A DNA stretch of 8,949 nucleotides from an uncultured Eubacteriales bacterium. Its GTDB lineage: Bacteria; Bacillota; Clostridia; Christensenellales; Pumilibacteraceae. Under the pieces are notes generated by a model, which saw only the letters and a program-made list of their open reading frames with translations, was not told where the DNA came from and did no database searches. A program made the translations under genes and the position numbers. Location of the stretch: positions 1-8,949 of the forward strand of contig USNB01000045.1 of NCBI GenBank assembly GCA_900555875.1, in the 5' to 3' direction. Of this stretch, positions 1-6,123 are shown one piece after another (positions within the stretch are counted from its first letter, which is position 1; every line of letters begins with the position of its first letter).

Positions 1-178
1 GCCATCAAGCGTAGCGCAGATCTTGCCCAAGGGAGGGATGTCCGTCGTAAAGCGCAAATGCGCGGCCGACGGACAGGGTGAGTGGAGTGAAACTGTAATC
101 ATAAAGCCGCTATGCATTTGTCAAGCTGACATCGACAGCTTTATATGAAAATAAAGCCGGACGAGCTATAAACGATAT
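1..178. other. Intergenic region with a two-step hairpin and repeated ATAAAGC motifs
   Basis: I see no convincing gene here. A 9-bp inverted repeat (TGTCCGTCG at 39-47 with CGACGGACA at 67-75) encloses a smaller GCGC-AAAT-GCGC hairpin (52-63), so the segment could fold as a stacked stem in either transcript. Further right, ATAAAGC occurs at 101-107 and 151-157, with its reverse complement GCTTTAT at 138-144. The last two form a 7-bp stem with a 6-nt loop just upstream of the reductase promoter. These may be terminator remnants of a gene left of the window or operator-like repeats; nothing decides between them. A - strand frame from 102 leftwards is open to the window edge but has no ribosome binding site. 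Confidence 0.4.
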
Positions 179-190
179 GTGCAAACCCCG

Positions 191-219
191 TTGACATCGG
201 ACGCCGTATATTGTAAAAT
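191..219 (+). promoter_or_regulatory. Sigma-A type promoter of the aldo/keto reductase gene
   Basis: The -35 box TTGACA at 191-196 is a perfect consensus match. It is followed by a 17-nt spacer and a -10 box TAAAAT at 214-219 (5 of 6). Transcription should start near 226, giving a leader of about 73 nt before the ATG at 299. This placement also argues against any start codon left of 226 for the downstream gene. Confidence 0.75.
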
Positions 220-298
220 ATTATCATATTTCGATGAAGGGCGTATCGGAGCGGAGACAGCGAATCTTCGTTCCGGACGAACGGGACGGGAGGAGAAA

Positions 299-1213
299 AT
301 GAGGTACTTTACACCCGAAGGAACGGATATGCGGGCGTCCGTCATCGCTCAGGGGTGCATGAGGATCGCGGGGCTTTCCGACAGAGAGCTGGACGCGATG
401 ATCGACGCCGATCTCGAGTCGGGGATAAATTTCTTCGATCATGCGGATATTTACGCGGGAGGGCGGTGCGAAGAACGCTTCGGCGGATATCTCAAGCGGC
501 ATCCCGGCGCTCGTGAAGGCATGATCCTGCAGACCAAGTGCGGCATAATCCGCGGCAAACGCTATGACTTTTCGCGGGAGCATATCGAAGAGTGCGTGAA
601 CGGCAGTCTCAGGCGATTGGGCACCGACGTCATAGACGTACTGCTTCTTCATCGCCCGGACGCGCTTTGCGACCCGGAAGAGGTCGCCGCCGTATTCGAA
701 GATCTGCATGCTGCGGGGAAGGTGAGATATTTCGGGGTGTCCAATCACAACGCATATCAGATCGAGCTGCTGCAGAAATATCTGCCGCATAAACTCGTTT
801 TCGATCAGCTTCAGTTCGGTCCGGCGCATACGGGCATGATAGAAGCGGGCATGAACGTGAATATGACGAACGCATCTTCCGTCATGCATGACGGTATGCT
901 GCTCGATTACTGTCGTCTGCGCGGTATCACCGTTCAGCCGTGGTCGCCGTTCAGGGGAAGGTTCGGTTCCGTATTGCGCGGACCGTTTTACGTCAGGCTG
1001 CGCCGGGCGCTCAAAGTCCTGGCATCCGGATACGGTATCACCGTTTCCGCTGCAGTATTTGCGTGGATACTTCGTCATCCCGCGAATATGCAGCCTGTCG
1101 CCGGTTCTGCCGATCCGGCGCACATAGCGCAGATCGCCGCTGCCGCCGACGTTACCATGGAGCGTTCCGAATGGTACGACGTGTACCGCGCTGCGGGCAA
1201 CGGCATTCCGTGA
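299..1213 (+). CDS. Aldo/keto reductase (YdhF-like)
   Basis: This is a predicted cytosolic NAD(P)H-dependent oxidoreductase of the aldo/keto reductase superfamily, 304 aa, the usual length for a single TIM-barrel member. The catalytic tetrad is visible: Asp47 and Tyr52 in FDHADIY, Lys80 in TKCG, and His118 in LLLHRPD. Other family signatures are GVSNH (146-150), QLQF (170-173), WSPF (215-218) and the C-terminal cofactor-binding stretch PVAGSADPAHI (266-276). The overall pattern resembles E. coli YdhF-type reductases; the natural substrate cannot be read from the sequence. The start at 299 is preferred because AGGAGA sits a few bases upstream and a strong promoter lies at 191-219. The frame is open from 179, but that extension would overlap the promoter. 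The gene appears monocistronic and converges on the AraC-type regulator, which could control it; that link is only positional. Confidence 0.93.
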   Translation: MRYFTPEGTDMRASVIAQGCMRIAGLSDRELDAMIDADLESGINFFDHADIYAGGRCEERFGGYLKRHPGAREGMILQTKCGIIRGKRYDFSREHIEECVNGSLRRLGTDVIDVLLLHRPDALCDPEEVAAVFEDLHAAGKVRYFGVSNHNAYQIELLQKYLPHKLVFDQLQFGPAHTGMIEAGMNVNMTNASSVMHDGMLLDYCRLRGITVQPWSPFRGRFGSVLRGPFYVRLRRALKVLASGYGITVSAAVFAWILRHPANMQPVAGSADPAHIAQIAAAADVTMERSEWYDVYRAAGNGIP

Positions 1214-1250
1214 CCGAGCGTTCAGGCTGCCGTAAGCGGACATAAAAAAC

Positions 1251-1278
1251 AAACGCGCATGTTCGTCATGCGCGTTTT
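1251..1278. terminator. Bidirectional intrinsic terminator between convergent genes
   Basis: A perfect 11-bp stem (AAACGCGCATG at 1251-1261 with CATGCGCGTTT at 1267-1277) carries a 5-nt loop. It is flanked by an A-rich run on the left (1243-1249) and T residues on the right. It can therefore end transcripts both from the reductase (+) and from the AraC-type gene (-), whose stop codons lie on either side at 1213 and 1311. Confidence 0.85.
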
Positions 1279-1310
1279 AGGTTTGTTGCGTTATTCAGCC
1301 GTCGGCGAGA

Positions 1311-2288
1311 TCATACTTCCGCCTGTTCGTGCTCCGTTTCTTCCGCGGATACGTCGGGATCGGGATTCGCGAGAGCTTTGCTCTGTTCGCGGCCGATGCG
1401 GCGGTACTCTTTGGGAGTGACGTTATACACGGCTTTGAACTGACGGTTGAAATAGGATACGTTGTTGTAGCCTACGCCGAGAGCAACGTCGATGATGCTC
1501 GAGCTTGTGACGAGCAGGTGATTCGCCGCCTGGCTGAGGCGGACGCCGTTGATGTAATCCACGCAGGTCATGCCCGTGGCTTTTTTGAACAGCTTCATGA
1601 AATACGTTTCGGAGAAACCGCACAGCGACGCAAGCGTTTTGATGGATATCTCCTCGGCATAGTTCTCGCGTATATAGTCTATCGCGGGCTGAACGGACTC
1701 GCTCTCGCGGTTTTCGTCTATTCGTTCTGCGCGGTGGACGAGATCCAGCCTGTAAAGATGATAGAACAGCCAGAACAGGTTTGCTTTGACCGCCATTTCC
1801 CAACCGGGGATCGCGTCGTTGTATGCCTGCATGATAGTCGTCATGTTCTGGTCGAACACGTGATAGTCCGCAAATTTGGTGCGGATGACGCGAGTGACGA
1901 GATTCGTACCGTTGATGATGGGTGCGAGATATTTGATGCTGCATGCGTCCGCATTCGTACTCTCGAGAATACGGAGGTTGAAAATGATGGAGTCGAGCAC
2001 CATATCCTCGTTCTTATACCGCGCTATCGAGTGTATCTTGCGCGGATTGACGAATACGATGTCGCCTTTGTGCACGGAGAACCATTTGTCGTCGATACAT
2101 ATCGACCCGGTGCCTTCCTGCACCTTGATGATCTCCATTTCCTCGTGCCAGTGAGCGGACATGCTCGGCATCTTTTCGCATATCACGGTGCGATATTTTG
2201 CAAAAGGGCGGAGCGCCGTTCCGTGCACTTTGTTCTCATGGAATTGCTTGAATTCCTCTTTGTTGAGATCGGATAATTTTCTTTTCAT
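1311..2288 (-). CDS. AraC-family transcriptional regulator with N-terminal cupin domain
   Basis: This is a 325-aa predicted cytosolic DNA-binding regulator. Residues about 44-88 form a cupin-like ligand-binding half (AHWHEEMEIIKV, then GDIVFVNPRKIHSI), with the metal- or sugar-site type histidines of the family. A helical linker follows. Residues about 200-297 are the C-terminal AraC/XylS domain with two helix-turn-helix units: the first around 214-240 (ISIKTLASLCGFSETYFMKLFKK), the second around 262-285 (IIDVALGVGYNNVSYFNRQFK), ending in the diagnostic VTPKEYRR. Such regulators in Clostridia often respond to sugars, but the effector is unknown here. The start is supported by an AGGTGG ribosome binding site just upstream and a perfect promoter at 2419-2447. 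A charged tail of about 25 residues (rich in Glu) follows the DNA-binding domain. The gene lies downstream of the B12 uptake genes on the same strand but has its own promoter. Confidence 0.95.
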   Translation of the reverse strand: MKRKLSDLNKEEFKQFHENKVHGTALRPFAKYRTVICEKMPSMSAHWHEEMEIIKVQEGTGSICIDDKWFSVHKGDIVFVNPRKIHSIARYKNEDMVLDSIIFNLRILESTNADACSIKYLAPIINGTNLVTRVIRTKFADYHVFDQNMTTIMQAYNDAIPGWEMAVKANLFWLFYHLYRLDLVHRAERIDENRESESVQPAIDYIRENYAEEISIKTLASLCGFSETYFMKLFKKATGMTCVDYINGVRLSQAANHLLVTSSSIIDVALGVGYNNVSYFNRQFKAVYNVTPKEYRRIGREQSKALANPDPDVSAEETEHEQAEV

Positions 2289-2377
2289 TCTTCCACCTGC
2301 CCCATTTCGTTCGGTTTCGTTTTCACAGATATAACTGCGGCCGAACTGGGATCGCGAACGGGCGATATGATCGTCAT
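2285..2377 (-). CDS. Possible 30-aa upstream ORF (leader peptide) of the AraC-type gene
   Basis: In the leader of the AraC transcript an ATG at 2377-2375 opens a 30-codon frame. Its TGA stop (2287-2285) overlaps the AraC start codon in an ATGA arrangement, and the AraC ribosome binding site lies inside it. The peptide starts MTIISPVRDP and ends GQVEE; it matches nothing I recognise and has no run of rare or identical codons typical of attenuators. Its own ribosome binding site is weak (GGGAAA directly before the ATG, with a better GGGGGAAG about 14 nt further upstream). It could couple translation to AraC, or be a chance frame. Confidence 0.3.
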   Translation of the reverse strand: MTIISPVRDPSSAAVISVKTKPNEMGQVEE

Positions 2378-2418
2378 TTTCCCGAAAAACGCTTCCCCCT
2401 GATATTCATATATTTTAT

Positions 2419-2447
2419 ATTATAAACATAGTGTCTGTTCTTGTCAA
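2419..2447 (-). promoter_or_regulatory. Perfect-consensus promoter of the AraC-type gene
   Basis: Read on the - strand, TTGACA (2447-2442), a 17-nt spacer and TATAAT (2424-2419) match the sigma-A/sigma-70 consensus at all twelve positions. Initiation near 2412 gives a leader of about 124 nt. Such a strong core promoter for a regulator suggests it is held in check by a repressor or by autoregulation through the repeats just upstream. Confidence 0.9.
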
Positions 2448-2530
2448 GTGAATTCAAGCGCAAAAAATTTCCTCGGAAAATTCACTTTTGAGCGTTTTGA
2501 GCGAAAAAAATGAGCAAAATCGCGCTTGAA
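2446..2530. repeat. Cluster of inverted and tandem repeats upstream of the AraC promoter (candidate operator)
   Basis: Three overlapping repeat pairs are visible. AAGTGAATT (2446-2454) is inverted as AATTCACTT (2479-2487), with arm centres 33 bp apart, about three helical turns. TTCAAGCGC (2453-2461) is inverted as GCGCTTGAA (2522-2530). TTTTGAGCG is repeated in exact tandem at 2486-2494 and 2495-2503. The cluster abuts the -35 box and extends upstream of it, a normal place for activator or autoregulator sites. It also lies downstream of the S-component stop at 2553, so part of it could instead serve as a weak transcription end (A/T hairpin at 2462-2482). Binding is inferred, not shown. Confidence 0.5.
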
Positions 2531-2552
2531 CAGCCCAAAAAACAGCTCGCAG

Positions 2553-3200
2553 TCACAAAAACAGACGCATTCGTAATTTTATCAGCGTTTTTGCGAGAAC
2601 GGGAAAAAATATCGGGAACAACACGAGATTGGTCGCAAGCTGAGTGATATAGAAGGGGATGCCGCGGACGTAATAGACCGCGAAGCGCACGTGAAAGTTC
2701 TCGAAAAAACCGGTCAGAAGTCCGACATCTATAAGGCTCGTCAGTACGGAGAACCACGCCGTCAGCAGGAGCGCCGCGACGGCGGGGACTATTCGTATGG
2801 CGATGCGCGAGCGGACGCCGATCATCCTGCCGAGCGCCATGAACGCGACGGCGACGAGCGGCCAGTAAAGATAGTATGACACTATCCATGTGCCGAAACC
2901 GTAGATCGCTCCCTCGACGGTCACGAACGCGAATACGGAGACGACGGATATCGCGCCGAGCGCGTATCCGCCGAGTGCGCAAAGAAGAGTCACGATCTCC
3001 ACGTTCGGTATGGCGGCGAGCGCTTCCTTGCCCCCTATGATGAGCGCGGCATATACGCCCGCGAGCGCGACAGCTCCGGCGGGGCGCATCCTGTGGCGGC
3101 GAGGCGAAGGGGCGCAGCGGATTTCGGTCTCCGTTTTTGCCGCGTTCGCGTCGGAATTTTCGGCCTCTTCGGCATTTGTCTTTTCGTCCGTGGCCGTCAT
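2553..3200 (-). CDS. ECF transporter S component, probable cobalamin-type uptake
   Basis: This is a 215-aa integral membrane protein predicted to be the substrate-binding S subunit of an energy-coupling factor transporter. After a charged cytosolic N-terminus (about 38 residues, rich in Glu, Asp and Arg) come roughly six hydrophobic segments: near 41-57, 66-81, 84-101, 104-125, 134-156 and 180-206. The early AGVYAALIIGGKEALAAIPN stretch resembles S components. No ATP-binding motif is present, so it must use an EcfA/A'/T module encoded elsewhere. Its start is set by ATGA: the ATG (3200-3198) overlaps the stop of the upstream lipoprotein gene, a sign of translational coupling. A cobalamin riboswitch upstream makes B12 or a corrinoid precursor the likely substrate; CbrT is a known B12-specific S component, but I cannot prove orthology. 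The frame is open well upstream of 3200, but that part overlaps the lipoprotein gene and is not used. Confidence 0.82.
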   Translation of the reverse strand: MTATDEKTNAEEAENSDANAAKTETEIRCAPSPRRHRMRPAGAVALAGVYAALIIGGKEALAAIPNVEIVTLLCALGGYALGAISVVSVFAFVTVEGAIYGFGTWIVSYYLYWPLVAVAFMALGRMIGVRSRIAIRIVPAVAALLLTAWFSVLTSLIDVGLLTGFFENFHVRFAVYYVRGIPFYITQLATNLVLFPIFFPVLAKTLIKLRMRLFL

Positions 3201-3655
3201 GCGTAGGTGATCGTGCCGATATATATCGTGCAGCCGTTTTCTATCGTCATGTCCGCGGCGCCTACGCCGCTGTTCGTGAGAGTGACGCCGTTCACTTCCA
3301 CCGTAGTCGCCCATGCGCTCACATCGTAGTCCGCCGCGACGCTCGTATAGAAATAGATGTATTCGCCGTTTCCGAGCTCTATGCCGTCGACGGCGCTTAC
3401 GAGCGTGCCGCTCATCTCGTATCCGATGTTCTCCGAATCCAGAACGTCGAGCAGGCAGACGTCTTCGTCCATGCCCGAAAGATCGACGGAGAGAACGCTT
3501 TCCGGTTCGGTAGCGAGTATGAGCGTCATGGACGCTCCGTCCGGGAACGTCCCGTCGCTTTTTTCGGCGCATGCCGCAAATGCGACGGAGCAAACGACGA
3601 GCAGGAGCGGCAGAGCGACGAGCGCCGCTGTTCTTTTTAATGCTTTTCTGTTCAT
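3197..3655 (-). CDS. DUF4430-type surface lipoprotein, probable corrinoid-binding partner
   Basis: This is a 152-aa exported protein. Residues 1-28 are a signal peptide with Arg/Lys at 3-8, a hydrophobic core (ALVALPLLLVVCSVAFAA) and a lipobox-like FAAC, so Cys29 is probably the lipidated N-terminus. The mature part matches the DUF4430 pattern, a small beta-rich fold related to the C-terminal domain of transcobalamin/intrinsic factor. The signs are an early leucine-rich element (CLLDVLDSENIGY, 67-79), a central VDGIELG (89-95), aromatic YIYFYTS (99-105), and the terminal VGAADMTIENGCTIYI (131-146). In Gram-positive bacteria such proteins occur beside ECF S components and probably capture corrinoid outside the membrane. 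The start is supported by GGAGGA at 3666-3661, five bases before the ATG. That site is buried in a hairpin, and the gene sits behind a cobalamin riboswitch. Substrate is inferred from context. Confidence 0.8.
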   Translation of the reverse strand: MNRKALKRTAALVALPLLLVVCSVAFAACAEKSDGTFPDGASMTLILATEPESVLSVDLSGMDEDVCLLDVLDSENIGYEMSGTLVSAVDGIELGNGEYIYFYTSVAADYDVSAWATTVEVNGVTLTNSGVGAADMTIENGCTIYIGTITYA

Positions 3656-3660
3656 AGATA

Positions 3661-3684
3661 TCCTCCGGCGGCGCAGCCGGAGGA
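3661..3684 (-). promoter_or_regulatory. Hairpin that sequesters the lipoprotein gene's ribosome binding site
   Basis: In the transcript, TCCTCCGGC (3684-3676) pairs perfectly over 9 bp with GCCGGAGGA (3669-3661), leaving a 6-nt loop. The 3' arm contains the complete Shine-Dalgarno GGAGGA, five bases before the start codon, so the folded form should block ribosome entry. It lies after the riboswitch terminator, implying a second, translational layer of control or a constant low initiation rate. Confidence 0.7.
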
Positions 3685-3690
3685 CACGGG

Positions 3691-3717
3691 AAAAGAAAAG
3701 CGCCCATGAAAGGGCGC
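3691..3717 (-). terminator. Riboswitch-associated intrinsic terminator
   Basis: On the - strand GCGCCC, a 6-nt loop and GGGCGC form a G/C-only 6-bp stem, followed directly by TTTTCTTTT. This is the usual rho-independent layout. It lies between the B12 box and the first gene, so it is the likely output of the riboswitch. A GCGCGC tract at 3754-3759 could pair with GCGCGC in 3714-3721 and act as antiterminator; that pairing is inference. Confidence 0.75.
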
Positions 3718-3784
3718 GCGCGAAAAGAGCAGGGCAGACCTGCGGCTCCTTATGCGCGCTCTCCGCGTATCCGACAGCGACGAC

Positions 3785-3928
3785 ATGGTTTTACGGCATA
3801 CGGACAGGTAATCCGACTTGAGCGCCTTCAGGACGCAGATACGGCAATGAGCGTTGCGGCGGATTCTCACCGCGCTTCCCCTGCTTTCGGGGGCGTATTC
3901 GCCCCTCGGTCTCGCAGCCTTGAAATTT
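3785..3928 (-). promoter_or_regulatory. Cobalamin (adenosylcobalamin-type) riboswitch
   Basis: On the - strand the conserved core elements appear in order. GGGAAGCGCGGTGAGAATCC (3880-3861) matches the GGGAA...GGTGxAAxTCC core. A CCGC-CAACG stretch follows, then AAGTCGGATTACCTGTCCG (3819-3801), a good B12 box (consensus like AGTCxGgaxACCTGCC). A G/C hairpin GGGGCG-AATA-CGCCCC lies near the 5' side. The class binds cobalamin and turns expression off. Downstream it has a terminator and a hairpin over the ribosome binding site, and it controls predicted corrinoid uptake genes, a classic target. Outer boundaries are approximate because I placed them by eye from the start site and the B12 box. Confidence 0.88.
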
Positions 3929-3934
3929 GCATAC

Positions 3935-3964
3935 ATTATATCGCACCGCGGGAGTTCGTGTCAA
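3935..3964 (-). promoter_or_regulatory. Perfect-hexamer promoter of the cobalamin uptake operon
   Basis: On the - strand TTGACA (3964-3959), an 18-nt spacer and TATAAT (3940-3935) are both perfect consensus hexamers. Initiation near 3928 places the start right at the 5' edge of the riboswitch, as expected for a riboswitch-controlled leader of about 270 nt. Confidence 0.88.
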
Positions 3965-4050
3965 GCGATTTTTCGGCGACCGGCACGCAGCGGTATACGG
4001 CGATGAAGATTAAAATTAGTTAAATTGCGATAGTATTCTCCCTTTCTCTA

Positions 4051-4079
4051 TTGCTATTTTGCGCGGATTATGTTACAAT
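4051..4079 (+). promoter_or_regulatory. Probable promoter of the Hsp70-like/helicase operon
   Basis: TTGCTA (4051-4056, 4 of 6), a 17-nt spacer and TACAAT (4074-4079, 5 of 6) form a moderate sigma-A promoter. The predicted start near 4086 leaves a short leader with GGAGGA (4089-4094) before the ATG at 4108. It is divergent from the B12 operon promoter, about 90 bp away; I see no terminator or operator between them. Confidence 0.55.
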
Positions 4080-4107
4080 GTGTCAAACGGAGGAAATCAG
4101 GCTCTTT

Positions 4108-6114
4108 ATGGATAAAGCGGACGGTATCTGTATCGGGCTCGATCTCGGAAGCGATACGCTCAAGATAGCGTATGCGTACGGGGAAGACGCCAGATACGGC
4201 AAGTTCATAGGCGATAAGCGGTCGCTCGGCGTGGCGATCCCTGCGGTGGCATACTATGACAAAGCGACGGGCAAATGGCTTTACGGCGATGAAGTGGACA
4301 TGGCAGGGGAGCGTTCTTTGGTCACCGTTGTCAAGATCCGGGACCTGATGAGCCTTCTTTCGGAGGCCCGCAGCGCTAAAGTGCGCGAGAAAAATACGAA
4401 TTATTACCGCTCCGGCGACCGTTTTCCGAAATTCATGTTTCCCGCGGGCCGCAGGATGAGCGAGGATTTCGGCGAAGCCGTGCGGCGGGATATGACGTTC
4501 GAGGCGCCCGGACACACGCCGGAGAGCGTCTGCGAGGGCTATTTCGCATATGTCCGCAGGCTGACGGAGGCGAACATCTCCGCGCTGCAAAAGCGGGGAG
4601 ACATATCCGAAAACGTAAAATACAAAGTCGCTCTCGTCTATCCGGCGACGGCGGACAAGACATATATCGCCGAATATTCCCGTCTTGCAGAGGCGGCGTT
4701 CGGAGTCCCGCCCGATAAGGTGCTGAGCTTTACGAAGGCGCTCGGCATGTATGCGTACGAGGCGGGCATGCTGTCTGAAGGGGAGTCTCTGCTCATATTC
4801 GATATGGGGGAGGAGACGATATCCGTTGCCAAGGCGTCGCTCGCGAACGGGATGGTGGTCGTGGACTGCACGGACGGTCATAACGAGCCTCTTGCCGTGG
4901 GCGGACGGGACGTGGACGGCGCGATAGCCGATCATATAAGATCGCTGATAAGCAGGAGAGAAGCCGTGGGCTACCCGTCTTACGGCGATCCTTCGCATAT
5001 CAGCGAGACATGGCTGCACTCCAAGCTGTATCTTTTCATGAAAGAGATAAAGGAGGCGAAGGTCGTTCTGAGCGCGCCCGACGGCGGCGAGGGACTGTTC
5101 GCCGACGGCGTTCCCGTTTCGGTCAACTGCGATCTTTACATCGAGCGCAAACTGACGAGAGCGGATCTGAAAAAATGCGTGGGCATAACGGACGGCAGCG
5201 GAGTGGCGAAGCGCATTGCGGATTACGTGACGGAAGAACTGACGCGTCCCGTCAATCACGAGGTGAAGAAGGTATTCTTTTCGGGCGGGCTGACGGAGAC
5301 ATACGCGCTTGCAGATTATATAAAAGCGTGCGCTTCGGAAAAGTTCCGCGGGCTGAAATTTTATCCCGTGGATTCGGACGGGAGCGAGAAGGACGACGGC
5401 TTTACGATACTGCGCAACGAGGACTCTGTGTACGCACCCGCAGTCGGCGGCGCGGTGGTGTCGCTCAAGAACTACAACGTGCGCACCGTCATCGCCTTGT
5501 CCTACGGCACGTGGGTGACCGCTGCGTCGAGGACTTGTCTCGCGGTTTTCGTGGACAGGGGCATGCCGCTCGAAGACGAACCCCGGTTATATCTTTATGA
5601 CAATACGTTCACCGTCGGAGGCACGGGGATACGCGGCGAAAAATTGTTTTCCACCGTCATCACGCGGAAGGATATCGAAGCATGCTATTTCCCCCGTCTC
5701 AAAACTACGGATTTCTTCATATCCGGCATGCCTCATCTCGACATAGGAGACGACGGATCGTCGGAGCGTAAGCGCATAGCCAAGGCGATAAACCTGGTCA
5801 CCGTCGCGGGCAAGGGCGGCGGAGGCATATACTGCGTACACCGCGGGGCGCGCGTGGAGCTGATGAGCGGATATTCGGTGTCGTGCAAAGAGGGCATCAT
5901 CGTCTCTCCCGAAGGCAGAGCGCGTCCGTATATAAGCAACGCGGAACGCGAGCCCGGACGCAAAGTAAAGATCAGATATACCGAGTATCCGGAGGCGAAG
6001 GGCGGCGGAAAGGATTACTTTACCGATCTCAGCGCGTGGACGGAAGTGCGCGCGGGCGAGATAGAGATAAAGTTCAGCGGCATCGACGACGTTATCGACG
6101 TCGTGACGGGATAG
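4108..6114 (+). CDS. Divergent Hsp70/DnaK-like actin-fold ATPase
   Basis: This 668-aa protein has an Hsp70-type nucleotide-binding domain over about residues 7-455. Landmarks are phosphate-1 loop GLDLGSDT (10-17), a lysine aligning with DnaK Lys70 in VVKIRD (Lys76), KVALVYPA (173-180), phosphate-2 loop FDMGEET (231-237), VGGRDVDGAI (264-273), KEAKVVLS (315-322), adenosine motif FFSGG (390-394) and APAVGGAVV (443-451). Residues 459-505 resemble the start of the Hsp70 beta substrate domain, here ALSYGTWVT and FVDRGMPLED. The rest (about 505-668, with a GKGGGG stretch at 568-573) is unfamiliar. The phosphate-2 loop has GEET where DnaK has GGGT, and the NEPTAAA motif of DnaK is not conserved, so ATP turnover may differ. 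The start at 4108 is chosen because ATG 4078 lies inside the -10 box; the GGAGGA to ATG spacing of 13 nt is long. The gene is followed after 9 nt by the helicase, so they probably act together. No DnaJ or GrpE gene is in the window. Confidence 0.82.
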   Translation: MDKADGICIGLDLGSDTLKIAYAYGEDARYGKFIGDKRSLGVAIPAVAYYDKATGKWLYGDEVDMAGERSLVTVVKIRDLMSLLSEARSAKVREKNTNYYRSGDRFPKFMFPAGRRMSEDFGEAVRRDMTFEAPGHTPESVCEGYFAYVRRLTEANISALQKRGDISENVKYKVALVYPATADKTYIAEYSRLAEAAFGVPPDKVLSFTKALGMYAYEAGMLSEGESLLIFDMGEETISVAKASLANGMVVVDCTDGHNEPLAVGGRDVDGAIADHIRSLISRREAVGYPSYGDPSHISETWLHSKLYLFMKEIKEAKVVLSAPDGGEGLFADGVPVSVNCDLYIERKLTRADLKKCVGITDGSGVAKRIADYVTEELTRPVNHEVKKVFFSGGLTETYALADYIKACASEKFRGLKFYPVDSDGSEKDDGFTILRNEDSVYAPAVGGAVVSLKNYNVRTVIALSYGTWVTAASRTCLAVFVDRGMPLEDEPRLYLYDNTFTVGGTGIRGEKLFSTVITRKDIEACYFPRLKTTDFFISGMPHLDIGDDGSSERKRIAKAINLVTVAGKGGGGIYCVHRGARVELMSGYSVSCKEGIIVSPEGRARPYISNAEREPGRKVKIRYTEYPEAKGGGKDYFTDLSAWTEVRAGEIEIKFSGIDDVIDVVTG

Positions 6115-6123
6115 GAGCGGGAA

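Noticed and set aside
1..102. 34-codon - strand frame open to the left edge
   Set aside because: No ribosome binding site before the ATG, mixed codon use, and the segment contains a perfect hairpin (39-75) more typical of non-coding sequence. It cannot be excluded as a gene start.
179..298. 40-residue N-terminal extension of the aldo/keto reductase
   Set aside because: It starts at a non-ATG codon, lacks a ribosome binding site, overlaps a strong promoter (191-219), and is absent from the usual family length; ATG 299 has a good AGGAGA site.
1329..2276. 315-codon + strand frame opposite the AraC-type gene
   Set aside because: The - strand frame has a full cupin plus AraC/XylS DNA-binding domain, promoter and ribosome binding site; the + frame has none of these.
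3201..3707. Extension of the S-component frame upstream to 3707
   Set aside because: The added part is Arg-rich, overlaps the lipoprotein gene and riboswitch hairpins, and the ATGA overlap at 3200-3197 supplies a better start.
4078..4107. Earlier ATG (4078) for the Hsp70-like protein
   Set aside because: It falls within the predicted -10 box and has no ribosome binding site; the Hsp70 fold begins after the ATG at 4108.
4054..5259. Long open frame on the - strand (401 codons) opposite the Hsp70-like gene
   Set aside because: No recognisable domain; low-complexity Arg/His/Val composition; the + strand frame carries clear Hsp70 motifs.
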